DNA of 6,663 nucleotides from NCBI GenBank assembly GCA_007126995.1, contig SLAD01000338.1, forward strand, positions 1 through 6,663, written 5' to 3'. This document shows positions 1 to 5,488 of the stretch, one piece after another. The stretch comes from Kiritimatiellia bacterium. Lineage in GTDB: Bacteria > Verrucomicrobiota > Kiritimatiellia > SLAD01. A program made the position numbers and the translations under genes. The notes under the pieces were generated by a model. The model did no database searches, was not told the DNA's origin, and saw nothing but the letters and a program-made list of their open reading frames with translations. Position 1 is the stretch's first letter. Each line of letters begins with the position of its first letter.

Positions 1-1
1 G

Positions 2-61
2 ATGGTTGTGCTAGGCGGCGAAATGACCGCCCGCCGCGTCCTCAGCATGGAGAGTGCGTGA
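2..61 (+). CDS. Possible 3' end of a gene entering from the left
   Basis: The second plus-strand frame is open from the window edge to a TGA at 59-61 and reads MVVLGGEMTARRVLSMESA. The residue mix is ordinary for protein, more so than the Arg/Pro-rich reading of the first frame; the third frame stops almost at once. If real, this is the C-terminus of a gene transcribed towards, and convergent with, the minus-strand gene that ends at 342. Nineteen codons are too few to recognise a family, and chance openness cannot be excluded. Confidence 0.28.
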   Translation: MVVLGGEMTARRVLSMESA

Positions 62-84
62 CGGGAAACGGGCGAAGTTCAACG

Positions 85-113
85 ACGGATTACACGGATT
101 GGCGCGGATGATT
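85..113. repeat. Short CGGAT-unit repeat
   Basis: The pentamer CGGAT occurs three times, starting at 86, 95 and 105, in the context acggattacacggatt then ggcgcggatg. The spacing is 9 then 10 bases. Runs of this kind (acacggatt / acgcggatt units) are a common kind of intergenic debris in several bacterial phyla. The function is unknown and the copy here is short and imperfect. Confidence 0.4.
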
Positions 114-144
114 TAGGCGATCAGGAGCGCCCTGCTATCCCGCA

Positions 145-171
145 CTTGTCCGACGTAGCCTTGATGAAGTC
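145..171 (-). repeat. Degenerate dispersed-repeat-like element
   Basis: Read on the minus strand the segment contains CTTCATCAAGGCTACG followed by TCGGACAAG. From memory this resembles a GC-rich intergenic repeat of the form CTTCGCCAAGGCTACGGCGGACAAG that recurs between genes in some Planctomycetota/Verrucomicrobiota-type genomes, with a few substitutions. The resemblance is judged by eye, and only one copy is visible in this window. Confidence 0.25.
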
Positions 172-289
172 AAATCCCGTATTTCAGCACCCTGAGAACG
201 CCGAGCCCCAGCTCCGCATCCCAACGGTCGATTATGCGTGGGATTAAGATTACGCCCGCATCCCGTCGCGCGTATCACGGACCCCAAAA

Positions 290-335
290 AACAACCATCC
301 AACATCGCACACCGACCACCGGCCCCCCGGCCTTT
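290..335 (-). terminator. Possible weak terminator of the minus-strand gene
   Basis: Downstream of the TGA at 344-342, the minus strand carries GGCC-GGGG-GGCC at about 332-319, able to form a 4 bp GC stem with a four-base loop. A run of six T residues follows on the minus strand, at about 291-286, some 25-30 bases later. The gap between stem and T-run is larger than in a standard intrinsic terminator, so this is only a candidate. Confidence 0.15.
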
Positions 336-341
336 CCCGCC

Positions 342-1578
342 TCACTCCGCCAGAATGCGGTAAATGCGCATGGCGTCTTGCGGGTCGGGATCGATGATGC
401 TGCGGGTTTCGCCGTCGCCGGGAACCGTGTCGATCTCCTGCCAGTTTACCGACTGCCCGACCAGACTGGTCGCAAACTCGAGCCGGTAATTGAAGCCCAT
501 CTCCGACGGGAAGGAGAAGTCGAAGGTCCCCGCTGAGCGCCTGATGTCCAGTTCGACCGCTTGCGGCTCGGCGGGGAGTTCGACCACACCCTGCACCAGT
601 ATGTCGTTGATCCACAGATCCTGCGTGCCGTCGGTCGGCCTCGAAAAGTCACGATCCCATCCCTGAATGCGGATGATGGCCGATGCCGATGGCGTAGGGG
701 ACATCTGATCCACCCCATTGACTGGGCAGGGTTGAGCCGAATCCGATCGTGGTCGCATCGGACAAGGACAGTGACGAGACCAAAAGATTTTCACCCATCA
801 GGTCCGGTGTGATTTGATTATTGTCAAACGAGAAGAAGGCCAGCGCCCCGTGCGGGGGCATATAGAAGGATGCATCGTCGGAGTACGTCGTGCCCAGTGT
901 ATTCTCTGCAAAGGCCCGGTAATAGATCCGCTGGTCTTTCGGCAGATTGGTCGCACTGATGCTGAAGGGCTCGGCCGGGAAGGTCCCGGATTCATCGACT
1001 ACCGTGGCGTCACCGATATCGAAGTTCGCAGTGGTGGACCAGGCAATGCCGCGGCGCGTAATCGGTTCCCCGTTGTCGGCCAGAATGTCGCCGCCGACTG
1101 CGGCGCTGCCGGGCACGGTCGCGACGAGGGAGGGCGCAGCCGACACGGAGGGCGGTCCCGACAAGGTAACGAAGGACGCTTCCTCAGAGAAGGCGGTGCC
1201 GGTGGCCACACCGCGCGCGTAAGCCACATAATAGATCGTCGTCGCAGGCGGCAAGTCCTCGGCCAAGACCGTGAACGCGCCCGTGCCGAAGGTGCCGCCT
1301 TGCCAGACCCGGATGCCTTCGGTTTCCGGATCGAAATCCGGCGTTGTGCTCCAATAGATACCGCGCTCCACGACATCGGTATCACCGGTGTCTGTAATGG
1401 TGCCGCCGAGCACGGCGTTCGTGCCCGTGATGTCCGTGGCGGTGGGCGTCGTCACCGTGGGCGGGATTTCGCCGGTCACCTCGTCCGCGACATAATTCCC
1501 TCCTTTTTTGTTTCCGGGGCCATTGCTGACCCTCCTCATTACCGAAACGTTGGTATTCTTTCGGCTATATTCATTCAA
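342..1578 (-). pseudogene. Frameshifted secreted-type protein with two FN3-like repeats and a C-terminal beta domain
   Basis: Two overlapping minus-strand frames (1578 to 649, and a second ending at 342) together make one protein of about 410 residues. Residues about 39-139 and 141-240 of the first frame are tandem FN3-like repeats with matching signatures: 'GGTITDTGDTDVVERGIYWSTT' pairs with 'GGDILADNGEPITRRGIAWSTT', and 'IYYVAYARG' pairs with 'IYYRAFAEN'. A beta domain begins near residue 244 (ALAFFSFDN) and continues only in the other frame (SASAIIRIQGWDRD), ending with a short domain, YRLEFATSLVG...VNW, and the C-terminus RIYRILAE. Such proteins are normally exported and surface-located. 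No signal peptide is encoded: the longest start is a TTG at 1578 just after an in-frame TAA, and no extension is possible. The single-base shift plus the missing export signal suggest a decayed or 5'-truncated gene, though a sequencing error could explain the shift. No enzymatic motif is seen. Confidence 0.7.
688..720 (-). other. Frameshift zone within the minus-strand gene
   Basis: The first frame still looks sensible through ...PSQWGGSDVPYA and then degenerates into IGIGHHPHSGMGS before its stop at 651-649. The second frame becomes sensible from SASAIIRIQGW. Skipping one base after the GCC (Ala) codon joins them as VPYA-SASAIIRIQGW. Removing one base from the four-G run at 697-700 (C run on the coding strand), or from the four-C run at 713-716 (G run on the coding strand), would restore the frame as well. 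The exact site cannot be fixed from sequence alone. Confidence 0.6.
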
Positions 1579-1780
1579 TTCAAGGGAAAAGCGGGATTAT
1601 TCGGGGGTAAGCGCTCAGTCGGGTCCGCCGGGAATGAACTGGAAAGCATAGGAAACTGCGATAAACCATCTTGCCCTGTCTCGGTTTGGTTTCCATTGGC
1701 TTCGCTCAGCGATTTTGCCCAAAAATGCTTGTCAATCGGGTCGTTGAGGCCTACCAGTAGAGTCTGTCGGGGTGCTTCAG
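1579..1780. other. Divergent intergenic region
   Basis: This stretch lies between the minus-strand fragment and the plus-strand EEP gene and has no convincing coding frame. It is more AT-rich in places than the flanking genes. A -35-like TTGTCA lies at 1729-1734; its reverse complement gives a perfect TTGACA at 1735-1730 on the other strand, but no matching -10 box follows there. Confidence 0.45.
1729..1757 (+). promoter_or_regulatory. Candidate promoter for the EEP gene
   Basis: TTGTCA (1729-1734, five of six matches to TTGACA) is followed after 17 bases by TACCAG (1752-1757, three of six matches to TATAAT). Transcription would start about 10-20 bases before the ATG at 1781. The -10 match is poor, so this is a weak prediction supported mainly by position. 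Confidence 0.25.
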
Positions 1781-1864
1781 ATGCTTGTGAGTTCCTATAG
1801 GCTGGTCCGATATTCGCTGATGATCGGGCTGGCAGTTGTCCCTGCGGCGCTACCGCTGCAGGCG
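1781..1864 (+). other. Sec signal peptide of the EEP protein
   Basis: The N-terminus MLVSSYRLVRYSLMIGLAVV has two Arg residues before a hydrophobic core, and PAALPLQA then gives an A-x-A-type site (LQA|DTLFESF). Export to the periplasm or outside fits the beta-rich domains that follow. The cleavage point is estimated by eye. Confidence 0.75.
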
Positions 1865-4800
1865 GATACCCTGTTCGAATCCTTCGATGGCTGGAGCAAA
1901 CCCGCTTATGCTGGCGGGTCCACCTATTCGAACGCCGCCTCCGGCGTTTGGTACACGGAAAACTCTACGGTCATGACCACCGATGTTTTGCGTGAGCCCG
2001 CAGTGCGCTTTAACCGCAGCGCGCCAGCACCGTTCCTGATCTATCAAGGTCCAGCAGGGGATGGCCTGATCGGAGGGATCGAGACGGTTGCCTTTGATTA
2101 CGCGCACTGGAACGCTGACGGGGCCAACGTGCGCTTCCAATTGCAGTACAGCACGAATGCCGTCGATTGGATCGCACTCGATGACGAAGTGCAGGTGACC
2201 GATTTCGACTACGAACGCTATAGCTGGAGCGGCCTGTTGCTGGATGAGCCGCTCTACCTCCGGGTGCAGTCCACGGCTCATTCCGAGCGTCTCTTAATTA
2301 ATGATTTTGAGATCCATCCTTTTTCGGAACCCCGCATCTTTTTCGCTACGAATGCCCTGCAGGTGTCGATCTCGGACGGAACGATTGAGGTGCCGGTTTG
2401 GATTGATCCCCCGACCGAGGCGACCGTGGACCTCGGCATCATTGCCGGGGATGAATGGCGTGACCTCATCTTCACCCTGCAAGAGACCCAGCTCGTATTT
2501 ACAGCCGCGGCACCCACGCAAATGCTTCATGTCGCCTTGATTGAAACCGGCGAGGCGATTCCCGATCCCATCATCGTCTTTGCCTTGACCAACGCCGTCG
2601 ACGCGCTCCCCGCACAAAATGACCAGCTTGCTTTGACGATTCTGGACAACGTGCTGCCGCGCGCCTCCCTATCTCCGGTAACCGCCGCAGTATTGGAATC
2701 GGGCGACCCCGTGGAGCTGCAGGTCAGTCTGACACAGCCGGGCGATGCCACGGTCAATGTGCATCGCGCCGGTAGTGCCTTGGAAGGGGTGGACTACACG
2801 CTCAGCGCAACGCAACTGGTGTTTCAGGCCGAGGGTCCGATTACGCAAACCTTCACGCTGGCGCCGATTGACAATGACATCGGTGATGGCGATCGCACCG
2901 TATTGTTGACCCTTGCTCCCTTGGTTGGCGCGAACGCCGGTGACGCTGTCGCTTCTGAGATCACGATTATCGATGACGAGCCGTTTGCTAACTTCGTCGA
3001 GCCGGACGCTTGGCTCAGTGTGGGCGATGAGCCGCACGCAGTGACCGTAGCCTTGGACGAGGCCCGCGACGCCATCGTGCATATTGAGGTGATCACGGAT
3101 GCCGTGGCGGACTGGCATTATCACTTATCGGCCACCACACTGGTATTCGAAGCCGAAGGCCCAACCGCGCAGGAGGTCGTGTTCACGCCGCTCGATCATG
3201 GCGAACCCACCCCGCCACAGCGTCTGCTGTTGCAGTTGACCGGTGATCAAGGGTTTCGACCTGGTTCGAATCACACGCATCACGTCGGCATTCGCAGTCA
3301 TCTCAGTGTGTTAATTGCGGCGGCCAATCTGACCAGTGGCTCGAACCAGCGTTATGAGGAGCCCGGCAGCCTTATTTTGCGGGGGCTGATGCCGGATGTG
3401 GTCGGCATTCAGGAATTCCGGGTGCACGGCACGCGTCGCGAGTTTGTCGACGAGGTGTTCGGCACCAACTACCATTACGTCGTCGAGGCCGCTAATCTTC
3501 CGTGCGGCGTCATCAGTCGCTGGCCGATTGTGGCGTGGGGGACGTGGCACGATAGTGTGGTGGGCAATCGGAATCCGCTCTGGGCGATCATTGACGTACC
3601 GCACTTGGGCCGCAAGCTGCAGGTCGTGAGCGCGCATCTTTACGCCAGTGGATCGGCAACCGATCGCAACATTCAGGCGCACACCATGATCAACGGTATG
3701 GAAGCGGATTTTGATCCATTCGATTACACCGTCGTTGCGGCGGATTTGAATACGCAAAACCGCAGTGAGGCGGCGCTCACCACCTTGGCCGCATGGGTCT
3801 CGGATGAAATTATCCCGCGCGATCAGCACGGAAACCCGAATACCAATGCCGGCCGGAGTCGGCCCTATGATTACGTGCTGCCGAGCCCGCTGCTGGAATC
3901 GCTTCATCAACCGCTGGATCTGCATGGGCTCACGTTCACCAACGGGGTCATTTTCGACACGCGTATATGGAGCGACTTACCGCATCCCGTACTGGCCTCG
4001 GATTCCGCCGCGTCGGGCATGCAGCATATGGCGGTGCTCAAGTACTTCGTTGCGCCCACCAATCAATTGCTGCACGTGTATCTGCCGATCAACGCCTATC
4101 ACTTCACCGCTGACAGTGTGATCGATGCGGATCAGCACCTCATCTATGTCCAGAATCTTGAAGAAACTCCGATGGCCTATGAATTAATTTCGGGCAGCCC
4201 ATGGATCACGATCCCGCTGGCGGGGGGCACCGTTCAGGGCTCTTTCCCGCTGGGGCGTCCCTACAACTATGACCTAACCTTGTTGACGGAGGGCGTCCAC
4301 ACGTCCCGCATTGATGTGGTGGCACCGGGCGCGGATAACGGGGAGCAGACAGCCGAGTGGACGACACATGTGCAACCGCCGTTCGCTCACGAGGAGCTGC
4401 CGGACTTCTTGAGCTGGTCCAGCGGCGGCGTCCACGGGTCGTGGACGATTACGAATGACGCGGCGTTCGGTGAGGTGCTGGTTCTGCAGAGCGCTCCGGC
4501 GTCTTGGCACCATTCATCCTGGCTGGTGGCGGAAGTTGCAGGGCCGGGGCAGGTAGACTTCGATTGGCGCTTCACCGCTGAAAATGGCGGGATGGAGTTG
4601 CGATTAAACGGGGAGCTTTACGCCCTCAATCCTGTCTCGGGGGTTCAGGAGTCAATCGCTGTGCCGTTGCCGCCCGGCACGCACCGTCTTGAGTGGCGCT
4701 TCTTTGAGCAATCTTTCGAGTACGCGGCCCACCTCGGTCAGGTGATCGGATTGACCTATGCCGGCGAGCCGGATCGGGACGGTGATGGTTTGCCAGACTG

Positions 4801-5152
4801 GTGGGAAACCCTACACTTTGGTAGTCCTACTGCCGCCGACCCCATGGTGGATAGCGATGGGGACGGGGTTTTGAACTGGCAGGAATTTGTTGCCGGGACC
4901 GATCCGCACGACTCGAATTCCTATTTTCGCGTTGAAATCGACAGTGATCCGATGCTTGGACCGCACGTTTTGTTCCCGCATACCCTGACCAATCGCCATT
5001 ATCAGGTGTTGGGCACCGATTCACTGCTGACGACAAACTGGATCTCGTTGCACCCGCCACAGCCGGGCACCGGCGGGCCGCTGCTGATCGCTCCCACAAA
5101 CAACCTATCGCCCCTGATCATTCGGGGTGGTGTAAGCCTTCCCGATCACTAG
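1781..5152 (+). CDS. Secreted multidomain endonuclease/exonuclease/phosphatase (EEP) family protein
   Basis: Numbering is from an alternative GTG at 1772; the ATG at 1781 (residue 4) is preferred because GGGG sits 8 bases upstream of it. A signal peptide (LVRYSLMIGLAVVPAALPLQA) ends near residue 31. An N-terminal beta domain (34-184) is followed by three Calx-beta-like domains (about 196-293, 297-402, 405-508). The EEP domain spans about 511-760 with recognisable motifs: AANLTSG (N519), DVVGIQEF (E548), CGVISRWPI, VVSAHLYA (H622), AADLNTQ (D658, N660), RPYDYVL (D700) and a closing MQHMAV (H752). The last motif is usually SDH; here Gln precedes the His. An Ig/BACON-like segment (about 765-868) and a further beta domain (870-997) follow, then a calcium-binding linker, DRDGDGLPDWWE (1001-1012) and DSDGDG (1027-1032), and a C-terminal YQVLGTDSLLTTNW domain. 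EEP enzymes are metal-dependent phosphodiesterases/phosphatases. An extracellular nuclease or phosphodiesterase role is inferred and the substrate is unknown. The gene appears complete and transcribed alone. Confidence 0.9.
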   Translation: MLVSSYRLVRYSLMIGLAVVPAALPLQADTLFESFDGWSKPAYAGGSTYSNAASGVWYTENSTVMTTDVLREPAVRFNRSAPAPFLIYQGPAGDGLIGGIETVAFDYAHWNADGANVRFQLQYSTNAVDWIALDDEVQVTDFDYERYSWSGLLLDEPLYLRVQSTAHSERLLINDFEIHPFSEPRIFFATNALQVSISDGTIEVPVWIDPPTEATVDLGIIAGDEWRDLIFTLQETQLVFTAAAPTQMLHVALIETGEAIPDPIIVFALTNAVDALPAQNDQLALTILDNVLPRASLSPVTAAVLESGDPVELQVSLTQPGDATVNVHRAGSALEGVDYTLSATQLVFQAEGPITQTFTLAPIDNDIGDGDRTVLLTLAPLVGANAGDAVASEITIIDDEPFANFVEPDAWLSVGDEPHAVTVALDEARDAIVHIEVITDAVADWHYHLSATTLVFEAEGPTAQEVVFTPLDHGEPTPPQRLLLQLTGDQGFRPGSNHTHHVGIRSHLSVLIAAANLTSGSNQRYEEPGSLILRGLMPDVVGIQEFRVHGTRREFVDEVFGTNYHYVVEAANLPCGVISRWPIVAWGTWHDSVVGNRNPLWAIIDVPHLGRKLQVVSAHLYASGSATDRNIQAHTMINGMEADFDPFDYTVVAADLNTQNRSEAALTTLAAWVSDEIIPRDQHGNPNTNAGRSRPYDYVLPSPLLESLHQPLDLHGLTFTNGVIFDTRIWSDLPHPVLASDSAASGMQHMAVLKYFVAPTNQLLHVYLPINAYHFTADSVIDADQHLIYVQNLEETPMAYELISGSPWITIPLAGGTVQGSFPLGRPYNYDLTLLTEGVHTSRIDVVAPGADNGEQTAEWTTHVQPPFAHEELPDFLSWSSGGVHGSWTITNDAAFGEVLVLQSAPASWHHSSWLVAEVAGPGQVDFDWRFTAENGGMELRLNGELYALNPVSGVQESIAVPLPPGTHRLEWRFFEQSFEYAAHLGQVIGLTYAGEPDRDGDGLPDWWETLHFGSPTAADPMVDSDGDGVLNWQEFVAGTDPHDSNSYFRVEIDSDPMLGPHVLFPHTLTNRHYQVLGTDSLLTTNWISLHPPQPGTGGPLLIAPTNNLSPLIIRGGVSLPDH

Positions 5153-5203
5153 GGCTGGTTAAGGAATTCCCTTTTCCTGCATTAGGGGAAGCCGATTTCC
5201 ATA

Positions 5204-5235
5204 CGCCACTTTTTTTGGCTTGAGGCGATTTTTTT
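5204..5235 (+). terminator. T-tract region, possible terminator after the EEP gene
   Basis: Two T-runs (5210-5216 and 5229-5235, seven T each) follow the stop codon by about 60-80 bases. CGCC at 5204-5207 can pair with GGCG at 5224-5227 just before the second T-run, and GCCA at 5205-5208 can alternatively pair with TGGC at 5216-5219. Each stem is only 4 bp, so termination here is plausible but poorly supported. Confidence 0.25.
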
Positions 5236-5282
5236 GTTGCGACTGCAAGTGGAATAGGGCAAAGATACACTTATTACAAATT

Positions 5283-5288
5283 GGGGGA
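5283..5288 (+). promoter_or_regulatory. Ribosome binding site of the small peptide gene
   Basis: GGGGGA lies 6 bases before the ATG at 5295. It is the best Shine-Dalgarno-like sequence ahead of any start in the window and supports translation of this short gene, which lacks homology-based proof here. Confidence 0.55.
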
Positions 5289-5294
5289 ATCTAG

Positions 5295-5471
5295 ATGAAG
5301 CAGCAACGCACGCAGCGCGCTGAGCCTGATGGCGAGCGCCAGAAATACAAGAAACCGCGCATCGAGCGCGTCGATTTGGCTTTGGTAGAGACTTTGTCGT
5401 CCGGCTGTAAACTTGCGGATACGGCGTGTGATGACCCCTTTGATCCGGGTGCAGGAGAGCCGGGATCCTAA
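5295..5471 (+). CDS. Small RiPP-precursor-like peptide (58 aa)
   Basis: The 58-residue product has a basic, polar N-terminus (MKQQRTQRAEPDGERQK), then YKKPRIERVDLALVETLSSG (18-37), then a tail with Cys at 38 and 45 and many Asp, Gly and Pro (CKLADTACDDPFDP...GS). The YxxPxI motif (Y18, P21, I23) followed by a Leu/Val stretch resembles the leader recognised by PqqD-like RRE domains in lasso-peptide precursors (YxxPxL...), and also a wider class of uncharacterised small 'YxxPxL' proteins in Bacteroidota and related bacteria. There is no signal peptide or membrane segment. A strong Shine-Dalgarno precedes the ATG, and the next gene starts 17 bases after the TAA, implying co-transcription. No modification enzyme is visible. 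Treating residues after about 36 as a core peptide is inference. Confidence 0.65.
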   Translation: MKQQRTQRAEPDGERQKYKKPRIERVDLALVETLSSGCKLADTACDDPFDPGAGEPGS

Positions 5472-5488
5472 CTCCACTGGAAACAAGC

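Larger units (their letters stand above)
62..341. other. Non-coding stretch with repeat remnants
   Basis: This segment of about 280 bases has no convincing coding frame on either strand; open frames crossing it are Arg/Pro/His-rich and look like artefacts of GC-rich DNA. It holds a short series of CGGAT units at 86-109 and, at about 145-171, a sequence whose reverse strand resembles a dispersed intergenic repeat (both listed separately). Near its right end, around 319-332, is a GGCC/GGCC inverted repeat that could form a small hairpin after the stop codon of the minus-strand gene. Confidence 0.5.

Noticed and set aside
1707..1735. Minus-strand promoter using TTGACA at 1735-1730
   Set aside because: The -35 is perfect, but at spacings of 16-18 bases the -10 position reads ATCGCT, TCGCTG or CGCTGA, none close to TATAAT.
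814..1800. Long plus-strand open frame (328 codons) opposite the FN3-repeat gene
   Set aside because: It lies antisense to a protein with clear tandem repeat signatures, has an Arg/Gly/His-rich composition with no recognisable domain, and runs into the start of the EEP gene. It is a GC-driven shadow frame.
3311..3925. Minus-strand open frame of 204 codons inside the EEP gene
   Set aside because: It overlaps the best-conserved catalytic motifs of the EEP domain and its translation shows no domain-like pattern; it mirrors codon bias of the real gene.
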